A stretch of 64,000 nucleotides of DNA from Photobacterium sp. TY1-4 (GCF_025398175.1 NZ_CP099734.1:2852001-2916000), one strand, 5' to 3'. Shown: positions 17,633-27,674, counted from the stretch's first letter. The notes: generated by a model not told the origin, from the letters alone. Translations and numbers: made by a program.

Positions 17633-19300
17633 ATGGCTGAATACGTCTATACCATGTCGCGCGTAGGCAAGATCGTCCCGCCTAAGCGCCAAATTCTGAA
17701 AGATATTTCCCTGAGTTTCTTCCCTGGCGCCAAGATCGGTGTTCTGGGCCTGAACGGTTCCGGTAAATCAACTCTGCTGCGCATCATGGCCGGGATCGAT
17801 ACCGATATCGAAGGTGAAGCACGTCCGCAACCGGGCCTGAATGTCGGCTACTTGCCGCAGGAGCCGGTCCTGGACGAAGAAAAAACCGTCCGCGAAGTGG
17901 TGGAAGAAGCCGTGGATGATGTGAAACACGCCCTGACCCGCCTGGATGCCGTGTACGCCGCGTACGCCGAGCCGGATGCGGACTTCGACGCGCTGGCCAA
18001 AGAGCAAGGCGAGCTGGAAGCCCTGATCGCCGCGAAAGACGGTCACAACCTGGACAACCAGCTGGAGCGTGCGGCCGATGCCCTGCGCCTGCCGGAGTGG
18101 GATGCCCAAATCAAACACCTGTCGGGGGGTGAGCGTCGCCGTGTGGCCATTTGTCGCCTGCTGCTGGAAAAACCAGACATGCTGCTGCTCGACGAACCAA
18201 CCAACCACCTGGATGCCGAATCTGTGGCGTGGCTGGAGCACTTCCTGGTTGATTACAGCGGGACTGTGGTTGCCATCACGCACGACCGTTACTTCCTGGA
18301 CAACGCTGCCGGCTGGATCCTGGAGCTGGACCGTGGTGAAGGGATCCCTTGGGAAGGCAACTACACCTCCTGGCTGGAGCAGAAAGATGCCCGTCTGAAG
18401 CAAGAAGCCTCCCAAGAGAAAGCGCGCCAGAAGACCATCGAGAAAGAGCTGGAGTGGGTTCGCCAGAATCCGAAGGGCCGTCAGGCAAAATCCAAAGCGC
18501 GTATGGCACGCTTTGAAGAGCTGACCAACACCGACCACCAGCGCCGGAACGAAACCAACGAGCTGTTCATCCCGCCGGGTGAGCGCCTGGGCGACAAGGT
18601 CATCGACGTTAACAACCTGACCAAATCGTTCGGTGATCGCGTGCTGATTGACGACCTGTCCTTCAGCGTGCCGAAAGGGGCGATCGTCGGTATCATCGGT
18701 GCCAACGGTGCCGGTAAATCAACCCTGTTCAAGATGCTGAGCGGCTCCGAGCAACCGGATGCCGGCTCTATCGAGCTGGGTGATACCGTGAAACTGGCCT
18801 CTGTCGAGCAGTTCCGCGACAGCATGAACGACAACAACACGGTTTACCAGGAGATCTCGGAAGGTTCGGATATTATCCGTATCAACAACTTCGAGCTGCA
18901 ATCCCGTGCGTACGTCTCGCGCTTCAACTTCAAAGGTAGCGACCAGCAGAAACGCATCGGCGAGCTGTCCGGTGGTGAGCGCAACCGTGTCCACTTGGCG
19001 AAACTGCTGAAAGCCGGCGGCAACGTGCTGCTGCTCGATGAACCGACCAACGACCTGGACGTTGAAACCCTGCGTGCCCTGGAAGAAGCCCTGCTGGAAT
19101 TCCCGGGCTGTGCCATGGTGATCTCGCACGACCGTTGGTTCCTGGACCGCATCGCGACCCACATCCTGGACTACCGTGATGAAGGTCAGGTGAACTTCTT
19201 CGAAGGGAACTACACCGAGTACGCCGAGTGGCTGAAGAAAACGCTGGGCGCGCAGGCTGCTGAGCCGCACCGCATCAAGTACAAGCGGATTGCCAAATAA
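17633..19300 (+). CDS. ettA: Energy-dependent translational throttle protein EttA (ABC-F)
   Basis: The protein has 555 residues and two ABC domains without membrane segments. The first has Walker A GLNGSGKS at 39-46, signature LSGGERRRV and Walker B LLLDEPTNHLD. The second has GANGAGKS near 355, LSGGERNRV and LLLDEPTNDLD. The linker between them carries the charged P-site tRNA-interaction helix (RQNPKGRQAKSKARM). EttA binds the ribosomal E site and adjusts early elongation to the ATP/ADP ratio. The ribosome site is weak. The codon choice is strongly biased, as in a highly expressed gene. Confidence 0.95.
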   Translation: MAEYVYTMSRVGKIVPPKRQILKDISLSFFPGAKIGVLGLNGSGKSTLLRIMAGIDTDIEGEARPQPGLNVGYLPQEPVLDEEKTVREVVEEAVDDVKHALTRLDAVYAAYAEPDADFDALAKEQGELEALIAAKDGHNLDNQLERAADALRLPEWDAQIKHLSGGERRRVAICRLLLEKPDMLLLDEPTNHLDAESVAWLEHFLVDYSGTVVAITHDRYFLDNAAGWILELDRGEGIPWEGNYTSWLEQKDARLKQEASQEKARQKTIEKELEWVRQNPKGRQAKSKARMARFEELTNTDHQRRNETNELFIPPGERLGDKVIDVNNLTKSFGDRVLIDDLSFSVPKGAIVGIIGANGAGKSTLFKMLSGSEQPDAGSIELGDTVKLASVEQFRDSMNDNNTVYQEISEGSDIIRINNFELQSRAYVSRFNFKGSDQQKRIGELSGGERNRVHLAKLLKAGGNVLLLDEPTNDLDVETLRALEEALLEFPGCAMVISHDRWFLDRIATHILDYRDEGQVNFFEGNYTEYAEWLKKTLGAQAAEPHRIKYKRIAK

Positions 19301-19357
19301 CCGGCACGGCATTTGACCGCCAACACGGTCAAACGCGAACAAGATCAAACGCGAACC

Positions 19358-19382
19358 AGGGCTGCCTCGGCAGCCCTTTTTA
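19358..19382 (+). terminator. Terminator after ettA
   Basis: The arms AGGGCTGCC and GGCAGCCCT enclose two bases and are followed by TTTTTAA. Confidence 0.85.
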
Positions 19383-19522
19383 ATGCCGGAGAAAATTGTG
19401 CTTTCTGTCGCTATCTTGCGACAAAATTGCGCCGGGACGGCATATTTTGTGAGCTATTTTCTGGAGAAAAGTCTCAATATTCATTACACTTAAGCGGATA
19501 AAAACATCAATAAGTCCTGCAT

Positions 19523-19903
19523 ATGACCGAACGTCGACACTTTATCCGTATTTTATACCAAGCACCGGCTGAGCTTCAGCAAGGGACACGTGTTTGGACG
19601 GCAGAAGTGCGTGATTTGTCATTGCAAGGGGTGCTGCTCACCTGCCCGCCTGACTGGGCACCTGAAGCCGACACGACAACCGATCCAACCTACCGCGTGC
19701 GCTTCACCCTCCACGACAGCGACATCACCCTGACCATGGACACCCGGCTGGTCCACCACGACAGCCATTATCTGCGCCTGCAGATCCACCATTTTGATAT
19801 TGACAGTGTCAGTCACCTCAAACGGCTCGTCGAACTCAACGTCGGGACCGATACGCTGCTCAAACGCGAGCTTGAACACCTGGCCGACCTGCACAACCCC
19901 TAG
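19523..19903 (+). CDS. Small PilZ-domain protein
   Basis: The product is a single PilZ domain of 126 residues. ERRHFIR at 3-9 supplies the arginine pair, and DLSLQG at about 31-36 is the D/NxSxxG part of the c-di-GMP site, so binding should be intact. It has no output domain, so it probably acts by docking on a partner. It precedes an M23 peptidase gene by 106 bp in the same direction. Whether they share a transcript is unclear; I see no terminator between them. Confidence 0.85.
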   Translation: MTERRHFIRILYQAPAELQQGTRVWTAEVRDLSLQGVLLTCPPDWAPEADTTTDPTYRVRFTLHDSDITLTMDTRLVHHDSHYLRLQIHHFDIDSVSHLKRLVELNVGTDTLLKRELEHLADLHNP

Positions 19904-20009
19904 TGCAAAACAGGCGTTCGCGTCACAACAACTCCTGGCACAAATAACAATAAAAATGCTGACAACAGCAACATCCCTGGCAAAAACAAAATAAAAGCAA
20001 CCATAAACC

Positions 20010-21017
20010 ATGTCCGACAACCATCGACCGTCAACCCCGACGCAGCGCGTTACTGCCCGGGACTGGCTGAACCATTACAATAAACGCAATCTCATCCTGT
20101 TTTTCAGCACGTTTCTGCTCATGCTGGGGGCCGGCAGCTACAGCGTCTATCAGCTCTATCTGCAAAACCAGGCGGCCAGCCACCAACTGAGCCAGCTCAG
20201 CTTCCGCACCCAGGAGCTGATCGCATCGTTATCGGAAGAAAATGCCGCCAACCAGAGCCTGACCCAGGAGCTGGAAGAAAAGAAACACGCACTCAAAACC
20301 CTGACCCAGCGGGTCGATGATGTCGAGACCATCCTCGGGCTGCAATCAGGCGACGGCGAAGATGTGCCGCTGGCACAGCGCGTCAACAGTGCCGCCGTCA
20401 GCTCTGCGGTGCGGGGCACCCTGTTCCGCCTGCTGCCGAACGGCAGTCCGACCCCGGGGATCCGCATGTCATCGGGCTTCGGTACCCGGGTCCACCCGGT
20501 CACCGGCAAACGCCGGCGCCACCGCGGCCTGGACTTTGCCGCCAACACCGGCACCCCTGTCTATGCCCCGGCGGACGGCGTGATTGAAGCCGTGCGTCCG
20601 AGCAAAAAAGGCTCAGGTAATTTTATCAAGCTCAACCATTCACTGGGCTTTGCCAGCACCTACTCGCACCTGAGCCGCTTTAACGTCAAGCGCGGCCAGT
20701 TCGTGCGCAAAGGCGAGCTCATCGGCTGGTCCGGCAATACCGGCCTATCCACCGGCCCGCACCTGCACTATGAGATCCGCTTCCTGGGCCGGGCGCTCAA
20801 CCCACGGCCATTTGTCGAATGGACCCCGGACAGCTTCGATACCCTGTTCGAGAAAGAAACCACGGTTCAGTGGGCTTCCCTGCTGGAGATGGTCAACACC
20901 ATCGTCTCGATGCAGGTTCAGCTGACCCAGGCCCCGGTCGACACCCGGCCCATCACTACCGCCAGCAACCAGCCGGTCGGCGAGCCGGCAGCCGGGAGCG
21001 ATGCGACGATACAATAG
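20010..21017 (+). CDS. Membrane-anchored M23 (LytM-type) peptidase family protein
   Basis: The protein has 335 residues. A single membrane segment lies at about 28-50, a coiled coil at about 52-110, and an M23 domain follows. The metal ligands H171 and D175 (HRGLDFA) and the HLH at 251-253 are present, so it may be an active peptidoglycan endopeptidase facing the periplasm. The layout resembles the EnvC/NlpD/ShyA-like family in a broad sense. The tail after 290 is low in order and Thr/Ala-rich. Confidence 0.85.
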   Translation: MSDNHRPSTPTQRVTARDWLNHYNKRNLILFFSTFLLMLGAGSYSVYQLYLQNQAASHQLSQLSFRTQELIASLSEENAANQSLTQELEEKKHALKTLTQRVDDVETILGLQSGDGEDVPLAQRVNSAAVSSAVRGTLFRLLPNGSPTPGIRMSSGFGTRVHPVTGKRRRHRGLDFAANTGTPVYAPADGVIEAVRPSKKGSGNFIKLNHSLGFASTYSHLSRFNVKRGQFVRKGELIGWSGNTGLSTGPHLHYEIRFLGRALNPRPFVEWTPDSFDTLFEKETTVQWASLLEMVNTIVSMQVQLTQAPVDTRPITTASNQPVGEPAAGSDATIQ

Positions 21018-21048
21018 CCCCGGAACCGCTATTGCTGCCCACCAACAA

Positions 21049-21090
21049 AAACGAGAGCACACTATGCTCTCGTTTAGGCTCTCGTTTTTT
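21049..21090 (+). terminator. Terminator after the M23 gene, with a duplicated arm
   Basis: The arms AAACGAGAGCA (21049-21059) and TGCTCTCGTTT (21065-21075) form a hairpin. A second copy of the right arm (GCTCTCGTTTTTT) follows at once, so the left arm can pair with either, the second ending in a T-run. Confidence 0.75.
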
Positions 21091-21131
21091 AATCTTTACT
21101 GTTTTCAGCGGCAGAATCACCGCCGCGGCAC

Positions 21132-22517
21132 TTACATCGCGACCCGCTCAAAGGCTTCCAGCGCCTCTTTCAGATCTTCGACCGGAATAATGTCAATGCC
21201 GTTGATCTGGCGGCTGAAGTTGGCTTTCGGCACAATCGCCCGGGTAAAGCCCTGCTTAGCCGCCTCGCGGATCCGCTCCATGCCGTTGGCCGCCGGACGG
21301 ATATCACCGTTCAGGCCCAGCTCGCCGAACACCAGCACGTCCTGCGGCAGCGGCGCATTCTTGAAACTGGAGAAAATCGCCAGCAACACCGCCATATCCG
21401 CCGAGGTTTCGTCAATCTTGATCCCGCCGACACAGTTCACAAAAATATCCATGTCCGAGAGCATCACCCCACCGTGGCGGGCCAGCACCGCAATCGACAT
21501 CGCCAGGCGGTTGGCGTCATAACCCACTGTCAGGCGGCGCGGGACTTCGGTCACCGAGCTGTTACACAGCGCCTGCACTTCCACCAGCAGCGGCCGGGTA
21601 CCTTCCCACAGCGTGGTACACACCGAGCCGGCATGGTTCTTGTTCGAGCGGCTGAGGAAGATCGCCGACGGGTTCTTCACCTGCTTCATGCCGGTTTCCG
21701 TCATCGCAAAGAAGCAGGACTCGGAATCGGCACCGAAACGGTTTTTCGAGGTCCGCAGCACCCGGAATTTTTCATCCGACGTGGAAGACAGGGCAAACAG
21801 GCCATCGACAATGTGGATCAGCTGCATCGGCCCGGCGACGTTCGAGTCTTTGTTGATATGGCCGACAATCATGAAGGTCACCCCTTCGGTCTTGGCAAAC
21901 CGGGTCAGCGCCGCCGCCGATTCCTTGACCTGGCTCGGGCTGCCGGCAGCCGATTCGTTGTGGGCCACGGTCATGGTCTGGATCGAGTCGATGATCACAA
22001 ACTCGGCTTTCTGCTGGGTGACATGGTGAAGGATTTGCTCCACCGAGGTTTCCGCCACTACATTGATATTATCGAGGTTCTGTGTGCCCAGTCGCTTGGC
22101 CCGCTGGGAGATCTGATGAATCGACTCTTCCCCCGAGACATACAGCGATGGTTTGGTGGCCGCCACCGAGCCGATGCTTTGCAGCAGCAGGGTGGATTTC
22201 CCGGCCCCCGGATCGCCACACAGCAGCAGGACCGAGCCCGGTACAATGCCGCCGCCCAGCACCCGATCGAGTTCGGAAATCCCGGAGGTAAAGCGCGGCA
22301 GATCTTTGCTTTCCACTTCGGACAGGCGCTGGACCTTGGTCGCCGAACCGGCATAACTGCTGGTCGCCGCCGGCGCGCCGCCGACCGCAGCACGGGTTTT
22401 CGGGATCGTGAACTCGGTAATGGTATTCCAGGCGGCACAGGCGCTGCATTGTCCCTGCCAGCGGGGGAAATCGGCACCACATTCACTACATACATATGCG
22501 CGCTTGGTTTTTGCCAT
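21132..22517 (-). CDS. radA: DNA repair protein RadA
   Basis: The protein has 461 residues. An N-terminal four-cysteine zinc finger (CSECGADFPRWQGQCSAC) is followed by a RecA-like ATPase with Walker A GDPGAGKST and the RadA motif KNRFG. The Lon-like C-terminal domain is present (GLNGDIRPAANGMERIREA). RadA promotes branch migration in recombination. The ATG follows AGGTGAG. It is divergent from plzC, an arrangement also found in V. cholerae. Confidence 0.95.
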   Translation of the reverse strand: MAKTKRAYVCSECGADFPRWQGQCSACAAWNTITEFTIPKTRAAVGGAPAATSSYAGSATKVQRLSEVESKDLPRFTSGISELDRVLGGGIVPGSVLLLCGDPGAGKSTLLLQSIGSVAATKPSLYVSGEESIHQISQRAKRLGTQNLDNINVVAETSVEQILHHVTQQKAEFVIIDSIQTMTVAHNESAAGSPSQVKESAAALTRFAKTEGVTFMIVGHINKDSNVAGPMQLIHIVDGLFALSSTSDEKFRVLRTSKNRFGADSESCFFAMTETGMKQVKNPSAIFLSRSNKNHAGSVCTTLWEGTRPLLVEVQALCNSSVTEVPRRLTVGYDANRLAMSIAVLARHGGVMLSDMDIFVNCVGGIKIDETSADMAVLLAIFSSFKNAPLPQDVLVFGELGLNGDIRPAANGMERIREAAKQGFTRAIVPKANFSRQINGIDIIPVEDLKEALEAFERVAM

Positions 22518-22664
22518 GTCTCACCTATATTTTGTCTTATTTTCCAGCCAATTATTGACCGGAAACACATTAAAAACAGCGTAACGTCATAAATGTTACT
22601 ACTGCGCTAAACTTTTGCTGCAAAATGCAGATAATAACGGAAGGACTCCTATATCAAAAAGCCT

Positions 22665-25016
22665 ATGTTGCCGGATACTCAAAAAGGATTGATTGAACAG
22701 CTCATTCCCGTCTATGACAGCGAAGATTTCGATGACGTCTTCCAGATGATGACGCAAGATGCCACGGGCCCGATGAAACTCCAGATCAAAATGGAGCTGA
22801 ACCGGATCATGGCGCCCTGCTACCAGATCGTCGATCTCCGGGGTCGGGTGAACGGTGAATGCCGCCCCTATGAGCTCAACGGCTTAGTACACTGGCTCGA
22901 TGACGTCGCGCTCAATACCTATCACAAGCGGATCAAAGTGTTCGGCGGCAAATACCGGGTCGGCCTGTATGAAGCGCTGATGAATACCCGCAATAACTTC
23001 CGGGTACTGCACCAGCAGCAAAAACAAACCGTCACGGAAACCAGCACGCCCCTGCGCGATACCCAGTTTGACGCCTCGCTGATCCGCTTTGGCCACTACC
23101 TGACCCGTCAGGAAAACCGGCTGCGTATGAGCACGCCGGTCAACCTGCTGCTGCCGTTCAACCAGCACGTCCATGGCACCACATCGGATCTGTCCTATTC
23201 CGGCGCCAAATTCAAAGTCCCGTCCGCGTTTAAATACGCCCTGGGGCAAACCATCAAGGCCACTTTTCCCAAGCTGGCAGAAGACTATCGCGACAAACGC
23301 CTCAACCTGGAAACCGAGTACCGAATTGTCGGCATTGATGACAGCAAGGATAACGACAGCTTCCGGTGGCTGCGACTGAAACGGATCAGTGACAATACCG
23401 CCATCCGCGAAGCCATTGACCGCAGCCAGCAGACCCCGCAGCAGCGGACCCGGAAAAACTACGACGACCGCGTGATCCAGGTGCGTACCAAAGGCTACGA
23501 GCACTGCTATCTCAAGCATACCACCAGCATGCCGCTGTTCTTTGCCGGGGACCAGCTCAAGTACTGCCTGCTGACCAACCACAACCGCCATATCTGGGAC
23601 GGCTGGCACGATGAGCGCAACCAACCGGTGATCAACCACCTGCTGTCCAAAGAGCGTATGGCCAGCCTGGGCAAACCGGGGCTCAAACAGTGCAGCACGC
23701 TGATTTACAGCTTCAGCCACGAGCATGACAACAAGAGCTACTTCTACTCTGCTGCGCTGCCGGAGCTGACCAAGGAGCAGCGCCACCTGTTCTGGCATAT
23801 CGGGGCCGCCCGCAAGAGCTGGCGTGTCAGTCGCCTGACCATCCAGCCGATCAGCCCGGACGATCTGGAGCGGTTACAGGAAATTGCCCCGGACATGTAT
23901 GAGCAGCTCAACAAGCTGACCCACATCGGGATTTTGCAGGATCTGACCAACGAGCACGCCCAGCCGGACTATCGCCTGGCGGTTAAACCCAGTCTGCCGG
24001 GCAAAGTCCTGCAAAACTACCGCCACCCGCGCAATCCGGTGGCGACGGCCAATGCCATTTTCTTTGATCCCAAGCCGCAGCGCAGCGAGTCACGGTTTCA
24101 GTTTGAAACCAGGGTACTGATGCAGCACGAGGAGCACCCGATGGTGGAAGGCACCAGTGTCGACCTGTCGATCCACGGCTTGAACCTGAACCTCAACTAT
24201 CCCCTGCCGATCAAGCGGGGCGACAAGGTGTCAATCACCTTCGACGAGCTGCAAAAGCGGGACAAGAAGGCACCGCTGAGCCAGATCCCCTACACCGTGG
24301 TGCGGGTCAGTCCGGATTTCACCAATATCCAGATGACAACCGGCAGCGGGGCAATTGCCATGAAGGGGGAGCAATACCTGCGCCGCCTGATCCAACAAAA
24401 TGAGCGAGCCCTGCCGTTGGTGGCTGAGCCGCTGCCCAAAGGGGAGCTGCTGCTGGCGATGCACCAGATGCTGCTGACCCGGCTCAATACCATTCCGTAT
24501 TTTACGGAAAAAGAAAACCACAAGATCAAGCTCAAGGCGTTCGGCTGCAACTTCCCGCTACCGAAGCTACCGAAACTGTTCAACCAGGTCGCCGGCGGCA
24601 GTTTGTTTTCGCTGGAGCCGATTTTCAAAAACCGCCTCAACCGGATGCTGGCCGAGCCGATGCGCCCGGTGGAGATCCGCAAGCCCTACATTCACGAGCT
24701 GTATCTGTGGATTGAGCGCAAGGGCGATCAGGTGACGCGGCTCAAGAGCCAGCTCATTGACGAGTTTGAGAGTATTGATGAGCGGATCCAGTTCATCAAA
24801 CAGGCCCGGGCCAGAGGCGAATTCATGGCGCTGCGGGTCACGGCCGTCCCGGTGTTAGAGCCGATGACCGCCCTGACCGGCATCGAGCTCGGCGAGCTGG
24901 CCCGAATGACCCTGCACCGGGCCCGGGCGCTGGAAAACGAGTTCACCTCCCTGATCGGCTGCGGCGAGATCTATGACATCAGCGATGAAGTGCTGATCCG
25001 GCTCGAAATCGTCTGA
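22665..25016 (+). CDS. plzC: PlzC-like protein with two PilZ domains
   Basis: The protein has 783 residues. Two PilZ-like segments are visible. One lies at about 140-190 (QENRLRMSTP, then DLSYSGAKF) and one at about 475-515 (RSESRFQFETRV, then DLSIHGLNL). Both keep an arginine near the N-terminal switch and a DLSxxG site. The large remainder has no domain I know. V. cholerae PlzC lies at this place next to radA and serB, which supports orthology. Binding of c-di-GMP by each half is untested here. The best ribosome-like sequence (GGAAGGA) lies unusually far, about 20 bases, from the ATG. Confidence 0.8.
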   Translation: MLPDTQKGLIEQLIPVYDSEDFDDVFQMMTQDATGPMKLQIKMELNRIMAPCYQIVDLRGRVNGECRPYELNGLVHWLDDVALNTYHKRIKVFGGKYRVGLYEALMNTRNNFRVLHQQQKQTVTETSTPLRDTQFDASLIRFGHYLTRQENRLRMSTPVNLLLPFNQHVHGTTSDLSYSGAKFKVPSAFKYALGQTIKATFPKLAEDYRDKRLNLETEYRIVGIDDSKDNDSFRWLRLKRISDNTAIREAIDRSQQTPQQRTRKNYDDRVIQVRTKGYEHCYLKHTTSMPLFFAGDQLKYCLLTNHNRHIWDGWHDERNQPVINHLLSKERMASLGKPGLKQCSTLIYSFSHEHDNKSYFYSAALPELTKEQRHLFWHIGAARKSWRVSRLTIQPISPDDLERLQEIAPDMYEQLNKLTHIGILQDLTNEHAQPDYRLAVKPSLPGKVLQNYRHPRNPVATANAIFFDPKPQRSESRFQFETRVLMQHEEHPMVEGTSVDLSIHGLNLNLNYPLPIKRGDKVSITFDELQKRDKKAPLSQIPYTVVRVSPDFTNIQMTTGSGAIAMKGEQYLRRLIQQNERALPLVAEPLPKGELLLAMHQMLLTRLNTIPYFTEKENHKIKLKAFGCNFPLPKLPKLFNQVAGGSLFSLEPIFKNRLNRMLAEPMRPVEIRKPYIHELYLWIERKGDQVTRLKSQLIDEFESIDERIQFIKQARARGEFMALRVTAVPVLEPMTALTGIELGELARMTLHRARALENEFTSLIGCGEIYDISDEVLIRLEIV

Positions 25017-25042
25017 ATCGCGGCAGTGCCATATGGGCATAT

Positions 25043-25082
25043 AAATAACCGGGGCGAGTGAATTCACTCGCCCCGGTTATTT
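25043..25082. terminator. 40-bp perfect palindrome, terminator between plzC and serB
   Basis: Two 20-base arms meet at a central GAATTC with no spacer and no mismatch. The transcript folds into a long GC-rich hairpin in either direction, with A- and T-rich outer ends, suited to stop both converging genes. Confidence 0.8.
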
Positions 25083-25149
25083 CCAGCTATCGTCTTCTGA
25101 GCGGATCGGGGTTATCAGCCAGTCCCCTGCCAGTCAAACCCCTTCGGCA

Positions 25150-26109
25150 TTACCAGCCGATCCCCTGCGGCAGCAGTGACGCCGACAGAATACACATCAC
25201 CCCGCCCAAATCGGCATGGCGAATGCTGCTCGGCGCTTCCGCCTGCACCTTCGGCTTGGCATGGTAGGCAATGCCCAGTCCGGCCGCCTTGATCATCAAC
25301 AAATCGTTGGCCCCATCCCCAATGGCCACTGTGTTGTGCGGTGGGATGTCATATTCTTCGGCCAGCATATGCAGAATATCGGCCTTCACCTGCGCATCCA
25401 CCACCGCGCCCAGTACCTGGCCGGTCAGCTTGCCGTCGACTATCTCCAGGGTGTTCGAGCGGGCATAGTCCAATGCCAGCGTCTCCTTGAGGTGATCCGA
25501 GAAATAGGTAAACCCGCCGGAAGCAATCGCCACTTTCCAGCCATAATGCTGCAGAGTCTTCACCAGCTCAGGCAGCCCCGGCATCAGCGGCAGCTCAGCA
25601 CGGACCGATTCAAGGATCGCAGCATCGGCCCCGGCCAGCGCCGCTACCCGCTGACGCAGGCTTTGTTCAAAGTCCAGCTCGCCCTGCATCGCCCGCTCGG
25701 TGACGGCCGAGACCTGCTCACCGACCCCGGCCAGCACCGCGATCTCATCAATACACTCAATCTCGATCGCAGTCGAGTCCATGTCCATCACCACCACACC
25801 CGGCTCGGACAGATCCGGTAAATCGCGCGTATCGGCAAAATCGAGTTCATAATGAATAAGCGCCTCGATCAACGACGCCGACAACGCATCACCGAGCAGC
25901 AACGCATCGTACGGCCCGACCTTCCAGGCCGCGACCACCTGCAACGGCTCTCCCTGATGGGCGCCGATCAGATCCACCAGCTCCGCCGTGATCCGGCGTC
26001 CATACACCAGGGTATGGGCACGCTGACGCGCCAGATTCGAGGCACTCACGACTTGCGGAAACTGGGTATGCAGGGTGGTATGTTTTTTTACTGTAAGCAC
26101 TTGGGACAT
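25150..26109 (-). CDS. serB: Phosphoserine phosphatase
   Basis: The protein has 319 residues, with an N-terminal extension of about 100 residues before the HAD core. The catalytic motif VMDMDSTAIEIE carries the nucleophile Asp and the general acid Asp. Later motifs ASGGFTYFS and GDGANDLLM complete the HAD set. It makes the last step of serine synthesis from 3-phosphoserine. It is divergent from ytjB, as in enteric bacteria and V. cholerae. Confidence 0.95.
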   Translation of the reverse strand: MSQVLTVKKHTTLHTQFPQVVSASNLARQRAHTLVYGRRITAELVDLIGAHQGEPLQVVAAWKVGPYDALLLGDALSASLIEALIHYELDFADTRDLPDLSEPGVVVMDMDSTAIEIECIDEIAVLAGVGEQVSAVTERAMQGELDFEQSLRQRVAALAGADAAILESVRAELPLMPGLPELVKTLQHYGWKVAIASGGFTYFSDHLKETLALDYARSNTLEIVDGKLTGQVLGAVVDAQVKADILHMLAEEYDIPPHNTVAIGDGANDLLMIKAAGLGIAYHAKPKVQAEAPSSIRHADLGGVMCILSASLLPQGIGW

Positions 26110-26204
26110 CCATGTTTGAGAATCACTGCTATCAAAGTACCCTATTGCAATTTATCAGGGCAAGTCCCAATATGACATTCGGTTAGAGTTCCATAGACAC
26201 GGTT

Positions 26205-26819
26205 ATGATGATTCTGAAAAAAATGCGCCTGCGGCGCTTCTGGCAGGTGCTGGTGCTGGCTGCCAGCCTCGGCGGCTTGGTCGCTATGCTCGAATACGGC
26301 GCCGATCTCAACCTGCGTAACTACCGCGCCCTGAGCGAGCAAACCCAGACGCTGTCACGCATGGTCGTCCGCCAAGCGGCCGCGACGGCTGCCCAGGATA
26401 TGCTGGACAAAGATCAGAACAAGCTGCAAGCCCTGGTGCAGCGGCTGTCTGAGGAGCCATTGATCCTCGATGCCAGCATCTATGATTTGGAAGGGGTGAC
26501 GGTCGCACAGACCGAAGAGGCCATGCCGCTGGAGCAGGTCACCGGCATGTCGACCCCGCTGTCAGTGGCAAGCTTTGGCCGCCAACAGGTCGTCGAGCCG
26601 ATCATGACCGAAGATCAGGTCGTCGGGTTTGTCCGGATCACCTTAGAACAAGGCCGGTTACTGGAAAAAGCCGCCAGCCAGGTCGACTACATGACCAACA
26701 CCATTCGCGCCCTGATCCTGGCCGGGCTGATGATTGGCTTCCTGCTGGCCTATACCTTCGGCCGCCGCAAGGATATCTGGCACTTCCCGTTCCTGCTGAC
26801 CTCGAACAAGCAGGACTAA
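26205..26819 (+). CDS. ytjB: AhpA/YtjB (Smp) family membrane protein
   Basis: The product has 204 residues, with membrane segments at about 10-30 and 165-185 enclosing a periplasmic domain that looks like a small sensor fold. The Smp/YtjB family is known from a position divergent to serB, which is what is seen here. Its function is poorly known. Two successive ATG codons offer alternative starts. Confidence 0.8.
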   Translation: MMILKKMRLRRFWQVLVLAASLGGLVAMLEYGADLNLRNYRALSEQTQTLSRMVVRQAAATAAQDMLDKDQNKLQALVQRLSEEPLILDASIYDLEGVTVAQTEEAMPLEQVTGMSTPLSVASFGRQQVVEPIMTEDQVVGFVRITLEQGRLLEKAASQVDYMTNTIRALILAGLMIGFLLAYTFGRRKDIWHFPFLLTSNKQD

Positions 26820-26890
26820 GCGCCAACATCGGCCCCGAGTACCCAACAGCTCAGCCACCAAAAACTCAGCAATCAAAAAATCCAACAACC

Positions 26891-26922
26891 AAAAAGGGCT
26901 TGCCATCCGGCAAGCCCTTTTT
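26891..26922. terminator. Bidirectional terminator between ytjB and deoD
   Basis: The arms AAAAAGGGCTTGCC and GGCAAGCCCTTTTT enclose ATCC. The A- and T-tracts make it work both ways, closing the deo operon on the minus strand. Confidence 0.9.
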
Positions 26923-26948
26923 CGATCACCAGCTCCGTTACGCTGCGA

Positions 26949-27674
26949 TTACGCTTCTTCAGCGTCACCCAGCAGAACAGATTCCAGCGCGATCTCAATC
27001 ATCTCGTTGAAGGTCAGCTGACGCTCTTCAGAGGTGGTTGCTTCGCCGCGCAGGATGTGATCCGACACCGTACAGATCGTCAGTGCCTTGGCACCAAACT
27101 CAGCTGCCAGACCGTAGATACCGGCCGCTTCCATCTCCACACCCAGGATGCCGTACTGCTTCATGGTTTGGAAGAACTCGAAATCCGGGTTGTAGAACAG
27201 ATCCGCCGAGAACAGGTTACCGACTTTAACCTCGATGCCTTTCGCTTTGGCTGCTGCCGCGGCGTGCTTCACCATGTCGAAATCAGCCAGCGCCGCGAAG
27301 TCGTGATCGCCGAAGCGAATACGGTTCACTTTCGAGTCCGTAGAGGCGCCCATGCCGATCACCACATCACGCAGGTTCACATCGTCACGCACCGCACCAC
27401 AGCTGCCCACACGGATGATTTTCTTCACACCGTAGTCTTTGACCAGCTCCGTGCCGTAGATCGAGCACGACGGGATCCCCATACCGTGACCCATCACGGA
27501 AATACGACGGCCTTTGTAGGTCCCGGTGTAACCGAACATGTTGCGCACGTTACAGACTTCTTTCGCATCGTCCAGGAAGGTTTCTGCAATGTACTTGGCA
27601 CGCAGCGGATCGCCCGGCATCAGTACAACGTCAGCAAAATCACCCTTTTCAGCATTAATGTGAGGAGTAGCCAT
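26949..27674 (-). CDS. deoD: Purine-nucleoside phosphorylase DeoD
   Basis: The hexameric-type PNP has 241 residues, with [23 protein letters not shown] and the catalytic Asp region [10 protein letters not shown]. It splits purine (deoxy)nucleosides with phosphate. It is the last gene of deoCABD; the ATG follows AAGGAATAAAC. A hairpin separates it from deoB. Confidence 0.96.
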   Translation of the reverse strand: MATPHINAEKGDFADVVLMPGDPLRAKYIAETFLDDAKEVCNVRNMFGYTGTYKGRRISVMGHGMGIPSCSIYGTELVKDYGVKKIIRVGSCGAVRDDVNLRDVVIGMGASTDSKVNRIRFGDHDFAALADFDMVKHAAAAAKAKGIEVKVGNLFSADLFYNPDFEFFQTMKQYGILGVEMEAAGIYGLAAEFGAKALTICTVSDHILRGEATTSEERQLTFNEMIEIALESVLLGDAEEA

